NCBI GenBank assembly: GCA_003599815.1
Contig: QZJZ01000071.1
Span: forward strand, 35,236 to 99,235
Length of the DNA: 64,000 nt
Direction: 5' to 3'
Source: Candidatus Auribacter fodinae
GTDB taxonomy: Bacteria > Auribacterota > Auribacteria > Auribacterales > Auribacteraceae
The position numbers and the translations under genes are program-made. Positions 28,198 to 40,100 of this stretch are shown in pieces; the first letter of the stretch is position 1, and every line of letters starts with the position of its first letter. A model generated the notes under the pieces. It did not search any database and was not told the DNA's origin. It saw only the letters and a program-made list of their open reading frames with translations.

Positions 28198-28237
28198 ACA
28201 AATTTGTAGAAAGCACTATGATGCTCTACAAATTTGT
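28198..28237. repeat. Paired palindrome ACAAATTTGT, possible activator site
   Basis: Two copies of the self-palindrome ACAAATTTGT (28198-28207 and 28228-28237) form a perfect 13-bp inverted repeat (ACAAATTTGTAGA / TCTACAAATTTGT). Its centre lies about 180 bp upstream of the predicted start from the sigma54 site at 28372, a normal distance for an enhancer. It could alternatively be a hairpin ending the flippase operon, though no T run follows. Confidence 0.5.
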
Positions 28238-28371
28238 GTGGTTTCAGCCCTGTTTATAGGGTTGGCTGAATATATTGTGCTATCAAAAAATATAATTATT
28301 GCCTGTTTTAATGTGTTTTTTTGAATATGAATTAAGGTTGTTTGATAAATATGTGTAATTATTATTATGAG

Positions 28372-28387
28372 CGGCACTATTGTTGCT
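28372..28387 (+). promoter_or_regulatory. Sigma54 (RpoN) promoter for porin-amt-PII operon
   Basis: CGGCACTATTGTTGCT matches the TGGCAC-N5-TTGCW pattern: GG at 28373-28374 and GC at 28385-28386, exactly 10 bases apart. Only the T before GG differs. The predicted start is near 28398, about 100 bases before the porin ATG. Sigma54 control of Amt/PII operons is well known in nitrogen regulation, which supports the call. Confidence 0.65.
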
Positions 28388-28499
28388 TTGTTTTTGCTCA
28401 ACTTAATGCGATCGGTATAGCGGAATTCGTCTCACTACAAAAACTGCATAAAAAATTGGGTGCCGTTGTAAAAGAAAAACCGCCAAAAGAGGAGGATTT

Positions 28500-29348
28500 A
28501 TGGGAAGCGGTACAAAAAAAACGGCTGTAATAGCAATGTTGGGTATTATGATGTGCAGTGTGTCCGTGAAAGCGGAAGAATCGGAAAACTGGATACCGGT
28601 GTTTGACGACGCGTTGTCGCAGGCAACGGAAATATCCCCAGTGGAAGTTGAACTCGGATTTACGCTGGCAAACATGTATTTATGGCGCGGGCAAAAACTG
28701 GGCAGTGATACGTCATGGATGCCTTACGTGACTGTCAGTCCTGATTTTGAGCCTCTGGGTAATGCCAGTTTCACGTACTGGGCTGACATGACCCAGCATG
28801 TGGAAGGCGATGACAACCTTGAAATGGATTTCGTGTTTGACTATACGGTGGAAATGATGGATCTGCTGGCGCTCTGTTGCTATGACCAGAATGCCGCGCC
28901 TGAATGGGCGAATCTGTTGCTGGATCTATCGTTGAGCGCGGGTTACATAAATTATTATTTTCCCCCGACACAGGATGATTCGCATGAGGTGTACGGGAGC
29001 ATAACGTTTAATAAAATTCCATTGAATCCGTCTATGGCAATATATAACGATTTTGGACAGGGAAGCGGTGTCTGGCTTGAATGGGGTGTATCACATGCGT
29101 TCGATCTCAAGTATTTCATGTTAAATGTGTATTCTATTCTCGGCTACAATCACCGCCAGTGGGGTAAGACATCGGCCTTGTCCACCATCGTGTACGGCGC
29201 GTCGATACCTGTACCGCTGGGCGCGCATATGAAAATAGAGCCGTTCCTGTCATATTCGCAGCGCCTGGAACGGACATTCACGGATGATGATACTGATCTG
29301 GTTCATGATGAATGGTACGGTGGTTTCAACTATTCAATCAGCTTCTGA
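28500..29348 (+). CDS. Outer-membrane beta-barrel (porin-like) protein
   Basis: 282 residues with a signal peptide (about 1-25, ending SVKA) and alternating strands throughout. It ends in Phe (NYSISF), the usual C-terminal signature for outer-membrane insertion. The start has AGGAGG just upstream. It resembles short TorF-type putative porins often found next to amt genes; a role in letting ammonium or methylammonium through the outer membrane is inferred from the operon. The match to any named family is weak. Confidence 0.65.
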   Translation: MGSGTKKTAVIAMLGIMMCSVSVKAEESENWIPVFDDALSQATEISPVEVELGFTLANMYLWRGQKLGSDTSWMPYVTVSPDFEPLGNASFTYWADMTQHVEGDDNLEMDFVFDYTVEMMDLLALCCYDQNAAPEWANLLLDLSLSAGYINYYFPPTQDDSHEVYGSITFNKIPLNPSMAIYNDFGQGSGVWLEWGVSHAFDLKYFMLNVYSILGYNHRQWGKTSALSTIVYGASIPVPLGAHMKIEPFLSYSQRLERTFTDDDTDLVHDEWYGGFNYSISF

Positions 29349-29380
29349 GAAAGTGATTGCAAAGAGAAGGAAGAGAGCCG

Positions 29381-30730
29381 ATGAAAAAAAAGCGTTTTTC
29401 TCTGGGATTATTAATGTGCCTCCTGCTGGGAGCCGGCTGTGCATACGCGGAAAATACTGCTGACTCCAACGCGGTTGCGCTGAATACGGTATGGACATTG
29501 CTCGCCGCGTTTCTGGTCTTTTTTATGCAGGCGGGGTTCGCGCTGGTGGAGACCGGGTTCACGCGGGCGAAAAATGCCGGTAATATTATCATGAAAAACC
29601 TTATGGATTTTGCAATGGGGTCTATCGCCTACGCGGCTGTTGGGTATGGATTGATGTTCGGCGCGAGTAAATTGGGTTTGTTTGGCACGGACGGTTTTTT
29701 TCTGTCAAAGCTTGACCCATCTACCGGTGACGGGCTGTGGCAGTTTGCGTTCTGGCTGTTTCAGGTGGTGTTTGCCGCTACTGCGGCGACGATCGTATCG
29801 GGAGCGATGGCTGAACGCACAAAATTTACCAGTTATTTATTGTATAGCGTTGTTATATCCGCATTTATTTATCCGGTTGTCGGGCACTGGATATGGGGCG
29901 GAGGATGGCTTAGTTCCAAAGGGTTTATAGATTTCGCGGGGTCCACAGTAGTACATTCCGTCGGTGGATGGGCCGCACTGGCGGGCGCAATTGTACTGGG
30001 ACCCCGTACAGGTAAGTATACACCAGACGGCAAGGTTCGCGCAATACCCGGACACAATATTCCTCTTGCCGCGCTTGGTGTGTTTATACTCTGGTTCGGA
30101 TGGTTCGGTTTTAATCCGGGCAGTACGACTGCCGCGACGAACTTAAGTATCGCGGTGATAGCTGTAACCACGAACCTCGCCGCCGCCGCGGGAGCGATCG
30201 GCGCGATGATTACCGTATGGATTCAGTTCGGTAAACCGGATACCTCAATGACCCTGAACGGTGTGTTGGCTGGGCTGGTCGCTATCACAGCGGGGTGCGC
30301 GTCGGTATCGCCGATGTCAGCTGTACTGATCGGTTTTCTGGCAGGCGTACTGGTGGTATTTTCCATTGAGTTTCTGGATAAAGTGCTGAAAATTGACGAT
30401 CCAGTCGGCGCTGTTTCCGTGCACGGCGTGTGCGGCGCTTTTGGCACGTTGGCAGTCGGGTTGTTCGCTCAGCCTGCGTATGAGAGCGCCAGCGGCGCGG
30501 GATCAATGGCCGGCTTGTTTTATGGCGGCGGTTTTTCGCTCCTGTTGGTTCAGCTGACCGCTGTTCTGAGTGTGTTTGCCTGGGTCTTTGTTTCAGCTAT
30601 TATTCTGTTTATTGTGCTTAAGGCAGTGGTTGGGCTTCGGGTTGCGCCGATAGAGGAACTCAAAGGGCTTGACATCGAAGAGCACGGTATGGAATCCTAC
30701 GCTGGTTTCCAGATATTTCTGACGGAATAA
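29381..30730 (+). CDS. amtB: Ammonium transporter Amt
   Basis: 449 residues from ATG 29381 (GGAAGAG upstream; an in-frame start at 29357 is less likely). A cleavable signal peptide ends GCAYA, followed by eleven membrane helices. The conserved pore features are visible: FFMQAGFALVETG near the start, the first pore His in VVHSVGGWAALAGA, and the second in VHGVCGAFGTLAVG. It imports ammonium across the inner membrane and is gated by the PII protein encoded 30 bp downstream. Confidence 0.95.
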   Translation: MKKKRFSLGLLMCLLLGAGCAYAENTADSNAVALNTVWTLLAAFLVFFMQAGFALVETGFTRAKNAGNIIMKNLMDFAMGSIAYAAVGYGLMFGASKLGLFGTDGFFLSKLDPSTGDGLWQFAFWLFQVVFAATAATIVSGAMAERTKFTSYLLYSVVISAFIYPVVGHWIWGGGWLSSKGFIDFAGSTVVHSVGGWAALAGAIVLGPRTGKYTPDGKVRAIPGHNIPLAALGVFILWFGWFGFNPGSTTAATNLSIAVIAVTTNLAAAAGAIGAMITVWIQFGKPDTSMTLNGVLAGLVAITAGCASVSPMSAVLIGFLAGVLVVFSIEFLDKVLKIDDPVGAVSVHGVCGAFGTLAVGLFAQPAYESASGAGSMAGLFYGGGFSLLLVQLTAVLSVFAWVFVSAIILFIVLKAVVGLRVAPIEELKGLDIEEHGMESYAGFQIFLTE

Positions 30731-30760
30731 TCCTGAACGGTTTGAGAAGGAGATACTACA

Positions 30761-31102
30761 GTGAAATTAATCATAGCCATGATTCAGCCGCATAAACTGC
30801 CGGATGTTAAAAAAGCCCTTTTTGACGCTGAAGTACATAAAATGACCATCACGAACGTGCTGGGATGCGGACAGCAGAGAGGGTACAGTGAAACTTACCG
30901 CGGTATTGTGTATGAAGTGAATTTACTGAAAAAAGTACGGTTGGAAATAGCGGTTAATGACAATTTTGTAAAACCGACTATTGACGCTATAATCAAAGGC
31001 GCCAGAAGCGGAAATATAGGCGACGGCAAAATATTCATACTTGATTTACCTGAATGTATTCGGATACGCACAGGAGAAACCGGATCCGAAGCCATAGGCT
31101 GA
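30761..31102 (+). CDS. glnK: PII nitrogen-regulatory protein (GlnK/GlnB)
   Basis: 113 residues, the usual length. The T-loop carries the uridylylation-site Tyr51 in [10 protein letters not shown], and the B-loop [15 protein letters not shown] and C-loop RIRTGETG are present, so ATP/ADP and 2-oxoglutarate binding looks intact. GAAGGAG precedes the start. Linkage to amt and the sigma54 promoter indicates GlnK rather than GlnB, but the sequences do not separate cleanly. Confidence 0.95.
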   Translation: MKLIIAMIQPHKLPDVKKALFDAEVHKMTITNVLGCGQQRGYSETYRGIVYEVNLLKKVRLEIAVNDNFVKPTIDAIIKGARSGNIGDGKIFILDLPECIRIRTGETGSEAIG

Positions 31103-31126
31103 TATTCCCCTGTAACAATATGCAGC

Positions 31127-31165
31127 AAAAAAGCGGAGATCTTTAATTCTGGTTTCCGCTTTTTT
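31127..31165. terminator. Bidirectional terminator
   Basis: Arms AAAAAAGCGGA (31127-31137) and TCCGCTTTTTT (31155-31165), with T runs on both strands. It sits between the convergent glnK and giant genes. Confidence 0.8.
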
Positions 31166-31169
31166 GTGT

Positions 31170-34100
31170 TTACATCATGGAGTCGACCAGATTACTGCGT
31201 TCAATGGAATCATTAAGGCGCTGATGCGGTTCTTCAATAGTACCGAACAATTCTTCAAACTGTGCCGCAGGAAGGCCGAACAACGCGGACAGCTCCTGAA
31301 GAGTGCTTATGCCGTAATATAAGGCGATGTTTTCTATCTGAGCACGGTCAGGCAACTGATGCGGAGGCACCACAAACTCCTGTCCGTCGATCATCCTGTG
31401 TTCCGCCGGCGGAAGCGTGAATGCGGAGTTATACAGAAAAAACGATTTGTAGCCCGGGTTTGATGTTGTCAGAAGCGCCTGATACAGTTCTTCCTTCTGC
31501 GGGTTTTCAATGAATGGCAGAAGGTTCATGGCGAAGGTGATTTCCGCGGGTATTTGCTCCAGTGCGGAGGTGTTTTCCAACAAATCCATACGGTGCGGAA
31601 CTATCCATGACCTCAGGCGCGGGCTGAGGTCGGCTATACCGGCAATAGAGCGCCCGTCGTGTTCCGTTATGCTGACTGACGAGAACATTGACCTGTATTC
31701 AGGATGTGATTCGAAAAAATCCAGTTCGCTTCGTGATAACATATAGATGCCTTCCTGTGCCACTGCGAGTCGCTGGTACAGGAGGTCAATCATATGCACC
31801 TGAATGTTCCAGCTGTTGATCCATTGCTCTATTGCCTCTTCTTTTTCCCTGCCCGGTTTTAAGTCTGCAAACGCTATGTCGCGGGCATATACCCTGAGCA
31901 TTTTCTGAATGACCGCCGCGATGGTATAGGCTTCCTTGCCAGTGCATGATCCGATACTGCGTGCTGAGAAGGAAAGGTCGCCAGTCACTGCTTTCATTGA
32001 AATCAGTTCAAATATGTATTTTTCCAGCGGGTTCAGCCATTCATCGCTGTCTCGGAAAAAATACGTTGTACTGGTCGTGACTGTGGCATTGAAGTTCTCA
32101 GATTTGTAGGGGGTAGATAAATCAGCCGTGAACGCTTCCATATCGCGTATAAGCGGGTGCACGGATTTGGAGCGGACTGCCTTTGAAATTCCCTTGAGGT
32201 ACGCCATATACTCAAAAAGAGATTTGACGTCAGCGCGGTTATAGCGATGCAAAAGTTCATCTTCGTATTTTTGAGCCAATTTTCTGAAATAGTCAAGAGA
32301 AGCGCGTGCAAGAATTGAACGAGCATGTTCGCGCTGGCGATCGGTTTTGTACGGCACACTATCTAAAAACGGCCATTTTTTTAAATCCATTGGTACGGGG
32401 TCGCGTAGGAGGCTGTCTGAAGATATATACTCGACAGGAACCATATCCGCGAGAATAAACGGGAATGCCGTATCAAGCGAGTCTTTGTTGATGAACGATC
32501 GGATTCTCTGCTCATCATGGAGGTCAGCGATGCGCTGATTCTTTGTCTGCTCGGTAAGTATCGTTGTTGTGGTGGTGTACGCTGGTTCTGGATCCAGCAA
32601 ATCAATTTTGTCGCGTTGAAAATTCTGTGATATTAAATCGTGCATGGCATTCTTTATGAACGAACGGTAGTCGCCTGAATTCACAGCAGTATGCTCGTAA
32701 AAACGGGTGTCATGATCGTATACGGGTATGAACAGGTCTTTTCCGTCCACAACCTGAATGGATTCAAGAAAGTTTTCCAGCTCGTCACTGAAAACGCGTA
32801 CCGCCCGTTTCGATAGCCATCCCGCTTTTGTCAGTGTTAAACGATACGCTTCAGTGGTGAGCACCTGAATCTGATCGAGCAGGTTGGCGTCCATTTCGAT
32901 GGTGCCAGTGCTTGTTACTTTTGCTGTAAGCGTATGGCGTATGTAAAAGCGGAGTATTCTGCTCATAAACAATCTGTGTCCGCGAACAGTGAGGAAATCG
33001 TCAGGGTAGGTAAGGTAATAATTGTCGACAAGGTCGGAAAGAGCAGAAAAGAGCGACATATAGCTGTTGACCATATCAGTGGCATCCGCTGTCAGCCCGA
33101 GGATAGAGATAATGCGTGCAGGGTCTGTGATGCCGCTGGTTTGAACGAGGTTGTGAACGTCGCTGATTTCAGGTTTATCATGCATCGGCAGGGTGAACGG
33201 CTGTCCGTCAAGTTTGTTGTGCGGCGCAGGCGCTGTACCGAGGAGCGTGTTAAATGCTATGAACGATTTGTAGCGCGAAGAAGAAATATTTTCAAGAGAC
33301 GCGGCAAGCCGGTCTCTGTTATTCGAGGAGTCAGCGGGAGCAGGTTTTTTGTTGGGCGAATCAAGGTATGTCATGATATTCATGGCAAACACTATTTCGC
33401 TCGGGCGCGGAAGTACGGAGCCCAACGTTTTTTTGCTTTCCACATCAAAGTAGACGGGAGTGACCCACGACCGGAGCACTTCGTTTACCTGTCCTCTGAA
33501 ACGGTTATTCTGAGTCGGCTCGCCTCTGAATTCAACATCTTCTGGAGGAAGCTGATATCGGGCAGAGAACAATATGCCGGCAAGGTCAGGGCGTGTTTCG
33601 GTCAGGTACAGGTAGTCGTTGGAATATGCGGTGCCGGCTTTGAACATCTGGTTCGCTTCAGTCACATTATACACACCGGTTTTAAGTGTTGCCAGTTTCT
33701 GCAGGCTGTTGTCTACCGCGTAGATGCGAACATCCCAGCTTGATATCCATTCCGAGATCAGTATTTCCCGTTCTTCCGGGTCGGAAACGCTCTGGAAGAC
33801 ATACTGTTCCGCATATGAGTGCAGGCTCTGATATACCAGTGCGGCGAGGCTGTACGGCTCCTTGCCGAAAGATGCTCCTACGCTGGTGAGGGTCAGGGTG
33901 TATTCATCACGTGCGGCTTTTAGTAAAATAAGGTCGTTCAGGTACGCGGTTAAAGGTTCCATCAACACTTCCGACGAGCGGAAAAAGGTGGTGAAACCGT
34001 TTATGTTATACGTAATGATATGCGACCGTAACACTTTCAGATCTTCGAGCAATGCCCTGTCCTCTGGATGCGTTCCTTTGAGCGCTCGCTGAACATGTCT

Positions 34101-37100
34101 GTTCAGAGTGTGCAGGTTTGCATCCCCGTAAATGGCATAGAGTGTATCATCGTGCTTATCCACCAGAGATTTCAGTTCGTCCAGCAGGAGTTCTGCGATA
34201 GTATCCCTGAGCTGGTTGTCCTGCGTATAGTCTCCGGTATAGGTGGGCACGAATCCCGCTCCTGCCTGATATTTTTCCGGATCTGTCCATTCTTCAAAAA
34301 GCGATTTTAGGTTAATGCCCATGCTGTCTATAACCGCGCGTGCCGCCGGTAGGTCTTCCAGCGTGCGGAGTACTGACGGCAGTAATTGCGGGTCGAGAAA
34401 AACGGTGGTTACTGAAGGGGTATTGCGCAGTTTCGGATCGGGATGGAACAGGTTGAAATCGATGTATGTATGTTCTATCATCGGCCTGCCGTAAAGGTTT
34501 ACCGGTATGAAAAGATGGTTTCCGTCGGTGATTGATATACTGTCAAACAAAGCCTTTGCGGCTGTGTTAAAATATGACACGGCGGAATCGGTTGGCGGGA
34601 GCCCGTTTGCCTTCAGTTTATGGATAAAATAATGCGGCAGAATGGTTTTTAGATAATCCAATGTATCCCTGATAAACGGTTTGGTTTTTCCTTCAAGCAG
34701 GAGTTCGGTGATTAAATCCCTGACAGCGATTCGCATATCAAAGTTGACCAGTTCGTCTATATAGTCCTGAGTAAAATCCCTGTTCGGCGTGGTGAACAGG
34801 TCGGACGCAACTTCCTCAATCTCAGGAAGAGTTTCAAGTATGACCCGTACAACAGCATCCTGATCTGAATCAAGCCCGAGGATACCGAGCAGAAGATCCG
34901 TCTCATCCCCATTGAATTGAGCGAGGAGATTCACCAGCACGGCAGGGTCGGGTAACCTGCCTGGTGGAAGTATCTGGTATTGCCCGTCGGAAAAACGTGA
35001 CCGCAGAAGGCTGAACGATAACCGGGATGTCTCATTAAATTCCATGAATGCCTTGTATGCCGGATTCGTTGAATTGATAAGGCTCAGGAAAAGCTGATCC
35101 GGCTGGTCGAGGTACATAAGGATATTTTTGGTGAACGTAACTTCAGCCTGCCTGTTTGTTAAAGCGGAATGGTTTCCGTCAAGATCGATGAGTTGCGGGT
35201 AAAACCACCGTTTAATGCGGCCGTTCGGCGACACGATACCCTGTTCCGTATCGATCTCAAATCCTGAACGGTACTGTTTCATGTAGTTGTTCGTACTGCT
35301 TTTCGGGTCAAAAAACTCGAATTCATCAGGGTTATATTTATATACCCCCTGCCGTGCCAGAGCCAGCCGGAGGGGGTTGATGTCGAACCCGTATATGCGT
35401 ACATCCCACGAATCTACCCAAAGCTGAATCTGTTCTTCACGTTCCTCGGTATTGTCGATATCGAGGAAAAGATATGTTCTTGCATAAGACAAAAGCGCCT
35501 GTTCCGTTACGGCGCCTATGGAGTACGCTTCTTTGCCGACCGCGCTTGCCACGCTTCGGACGGTCAAAGTTTTATCTCCGGCGGCTGTTTTCTGGGTGAT
35601 GATATCGTCGAGGAAATGACGCAGTTCATTGACCCACATCGCGTAGTTCCTGAAGAAAGCTGTTTTGCCCTGTGATGCCGGTACGCTGATTTCTTTCAGC
35701 ATCATATTCAGTTCGGACATGACAGGATCTTTGACGGCGGCGCCGCGCTCGGTGCGCGCGGCAAGGTATTTGTATAACCCTTCAATAGTTGATGAACCGG
35801 TTTCATCACTAATCCGTTTTTCGTATTTTTCTGCCAGCATATGAAACCGTTCAACCATCAGTCCGGCGATAGTATCACGGAGAATGAGCATATTAGTGTC
35901 CTCTTTCATATACTGTGGAGGCAATTCATTATTATTCACATAATAATCAATCTGAAAGAGGACACTCGGTAATCGCATTATTGCGTGAGCAGTATCGATG
36001 TCTTTGCTATCCTGTATAATCTGCTGTTTTACCCGTTCCGGTATCAGTTCGGTAACCACAGACGCGGGGTTGCCCGGTTTGCTGGACAGGTATATGTGCT
36101 CGGATAATTCAGGGTTGTCAGGCACACTCATAAAAAAGTGCGACGGCTGATAAAAGGCTACTGACGGGAAAAATGAGCCGGTTATCTTACCAAAACTGGT
36201 GATGGCAACGGATGTGTCCGTTATCCCATTCCGCTGAAGAAGATCGTCGTAATATGTTGACAACAGACTGCTCATTAACGCGAGAGCGCCGGTTACATCC
36301 TCAAAGGAAACCTGTTGCTGCAGTGATTTCTGAATATAGCGCCTGACGTACGGACGCAGTTCGTTACGTACAAATGAACGATGCGAGTCAGGATAGTCCA
36401 GCGCGCCGCTATAATTGTTTTTAAATTGCTGTATGAGCGACTGTATATCGCGCCGTATACCGAAGTATATTTCCAACAGATATTTCTGGTTTTCGTTCAA
36501 ACCAAGGAGACTGCTGATCTGGTCACGCGAGGTATAAAGTCCGTCGTATATCAGCTGTTCAATCAGCTTTGAAGGAGGGAATATGCTGGGCGAAAGAGTG
36601 AAAGGCGCTTCTTCAGTCCCTACTTTCTGCGGTGATATCAGCGTGTTGTAGGCGATGAACGATTGATACGCCGGGCTGACAGAATTGCGCAGTGCGGCAA
36701 TGACCTCATCTTTGTTGTTGAGATGGTAAAGGATATGCATAGCAAACGTTATTTCGGTCGGGGTTTTGTTCAGGTCGCCGGGGTTAAGCTCAAGGTCGAT
36801 CTGAACCGGCCTGATCCATCGTTTGAGGCGCGGCTTGATTCGGCCGAATGTTCTGCCTTCAAAGGTATCGATACTGGAGAACATGTCTTTGTATTCAGGG
36901 TAGTCATCATCGAAGAAACGCATCTCTGCTTTTGTTATTTCATATGTTCCTTCCTTCATGAAAAAGAAACGCTGAGGGATTTTGTCATACGCGAAAACGG
37001 AGACATCCCATGAATCAACCCACTGCTGAACAAGACGCTCACGCTCGGATTCGTCTTCAATGCCCGCGTACCGTACCGTACGTGCATATTGAAGCAGAGC

Positions 37101-40100
37101 GTGTTCCACCATTGCCGCCACGGAATACGCTTCCTTGCCTATTGATGCGCCGACGCTTTTAATGCTGATGGATAAGTCGCCTGCGGCTACTTTGGTAATG
37201 ATAAGGTTATTCAGGTACCCGTTAAACTGGTTATAAAATGAGGGATGGTCTCTGAAAAAGCGGGTTATGCCTGTTTCAAACTGCGGTATGCCCATATTAA
37301 ACAGCGCGTTGCGGATACTGTTCATAAGAAGCTCATGTTTTGGAATCTGTGCATAGACCCCTGACTCAGCGGTAAGCACGTAATTGGCAAGGCCTGCGAG
37401 CGTTGCCTCGCCAGTAGATGTTGTAAGCTGATCTGCAAAATCCCGTACCAGCGACTGGAAATAACCGTGTGTAAGGGCGGCAAAATGCGTTTTAACCATA
37501 TTCACCTGCCGGTCTGAGGATGGGAACGCGCCGAACATAAGAAATTCTTCCCAGAGATGAAATGGGCTGTTGAGAAACTCGTCCTTGTCGTGCCATGAAG
37601 CGAGCAGATCGTCAAAATCTATCAGTCCCGAATAGTCAAAAATCTGCTTGATGTAAAATGTGGCTTCGTGCTCGCGAATAATATCGTTTTTTTCTTTTTC
37701 AGATGTGTAATCAATCACTACGGCAGGCAGGTGCTCTGCTTCAAGGTCAGGCATAAACGCCTGAAAATCAACTGATGCGTGAATATAAACAGTTTTTCCT
37801 TCAAATTGGATGGGGATAAACAGGTCGCCGAGTCGTGACAACTCAAGGGAATCAAAAAAGTCTTTGACCATGAGTGATGTTTTTCGAATCGCGCGGGCTT
37901 TATCATACATATCTGTTTTGTCGAGGATATCTGTAAAGGTTTCGATCAGGAAATCTTTTAACACGTTGAAATCCTGCTTTATGGCTTCATACGGAGCCTG
38001 CCGTACCACGCTGTCCATAACCATTTGGATGATCTGAGGAGTAACTTCCTTTTTCAGGAAAAGTTCTATTGATGCAGGCTGTAAAAAAGCGTCTCCGTTA
38101 GCTTTTTTGAAATTGTTCAGACGCGAAGTCAGTTCCGTAAATTGCTGAAGGAATGGAAATAAAGCCTCAATGTTTTCATCAGGCAGTCCGAGCGTTGCGA
38201 TCAGGTCATCAACACTCAGATGCGGTTGTACTGCCAGTAATGAGGCTATCCCTTCAATACCCGGCAATTTTGCCGGAGGAAGGGTAAACGGCTGGTTTTC
38301 CAGTGCGTCAAGCGGATCGGGAGGCAGGGATTCATGTCTGTTCGCAAGGTAAAATACCTTATAATCAGGATGGAACGAGGCAAGGACTTTTTCAGCCGTA
38401 TCAGCCGGGTCTTTTAAATAGGGGTATATGTTCAGGGCGAATGTTATTTCCGATACTATTTTCGATACCGGCGAGCTGTCTTTTTCCAGATCAGTTTTAA
38501 CTGGGCGAATCCACGACTGAAGGCGAGGGCGCATGGACACCAGAGACACACCTGAAATGTTGGAACGGTCATGGAAAAAGTTCTTGTACTCGCTATGAGC
38601 CGAGAAAAATTCATCCTCAGACGCGCTGAGCGTGTAAATACCTTGTCCGGCAAGGAACAGCCGGGGTGTTGACTTCTCGAAAACGTATATTTTTACGTTC
38701 CATGAATCAACCCACCTGTTTGCGAGTTTTGCCCTGACAAAGGTATCTTCAATATAACTGAATACCTGTTTTTCCGCGTATTCGAGCAGAGCCTGTTCCA
38801 CCATATGGGCGATGGCGTAAACTTCTTTGCCTTGCCCGGAACCGAGGCTTTTTATGGTGATGGATAAATCGTCGTTCGCTTCTTTCTGCGCTATAAGGTC
38901 GTGAAGGTATCGGTTGAATGGTTTGCGGAACAGCATGTTGTCACGCATAAATACGGATGAGGCGGGCATGAGGTCAGGCTGAACCGTCTCGTCCGGCGGA
39001 ATGGTATTCTGTATATCGGCGATTAAGTCAGTGTTGTCGTATTTTGTCGCGGCTGTTTGTTTGAGATCAATCATTCTGATAAATTTCAGCAGTGCGTCAA
39101 GCCCTGTTAATCCTGTGGCGGACATCAGCCTGCGTTCATATTTCCGCGCGATATCATGAAATGCCGGGCGCAGTATGGACGCAAGCCTGTTCTGGAGCAC
39201 TTCCTCCTGTGATTTTGTATACGGGAAATAGCGGAATACAGCTGTTTCCTGCCATAACGGTACTGCCTGCGCATCTTTCAGCCCCATATCCTGCCATGCT
39301 TTAAATATTTTTGCGAAATCTACCGCTCCGGACTCTTTCATTACGGCAAGCACCTGTGCCGTTTCCTCAATATCTTTTATCAGGGCAGGTTTCTGTATAT
39401 TCGGTATAATCTGCGAAGCGGTTCCCTGCATGGAGATTCGTTCAGGGTGAGCGGTAAAAGCCTGTAAATCTCTGGTGAAATGCTCGTACATTGTGTTTCC
39501 CTGAAACGTGAATTCAATCAGGACATCGCCGTTGGGCAGAACCTCAAAAGCAGAGAAGAATTTATCCACTTCGTTCCTGAAATTCTCCACCAGATTTTTT
39601 TTATTGGCGGATGATCCTATCTCCTCAAGCTTTCGGGCATACATGACAGGAAGCATGGTTTGCACAATATTAAGGTCGTGGACAAGATCCTTTACCTTGA
39701 TCCCCAAACGGGACGTATTAAGTACGAAATCGACCATGTATGGTTTGAACATGTTATCAATGAACGCCTTATGATCCGCTATGTAATCTATGCCCAGCAA
39801 GGTGTCTCCAGCATACCGATCCATTAACTCTTCGAGTTTTGATATCAATGACGGAGAGAATACAAAGCCCATATATTTGTCGGTTACGCCGAATATGGCG
39901 GACAATTCCTGCGGGTTCCGCAGTCCGTGATCAAGCGCAAGACGGTAGATAATTTCTGGTTCAGGCAGCTGGCGGGGCGGAATGATGTGCGGGGAAGCGT
40001 TCTCATCTGACAAAAGCTGTTTGATAATGGGTTTTATCAGTGCTGTTTCGTTTCTGCTGTTGTATCCGTAATAAGATTTATATAAAGGGTTTGTCGTTTG

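Noticed and set aside
28342..28530. 62-residue frame before the porin gene
   Set aside because: It runs through the sigma54 promoter and porin ribosome site and has no ribosome site of its own.
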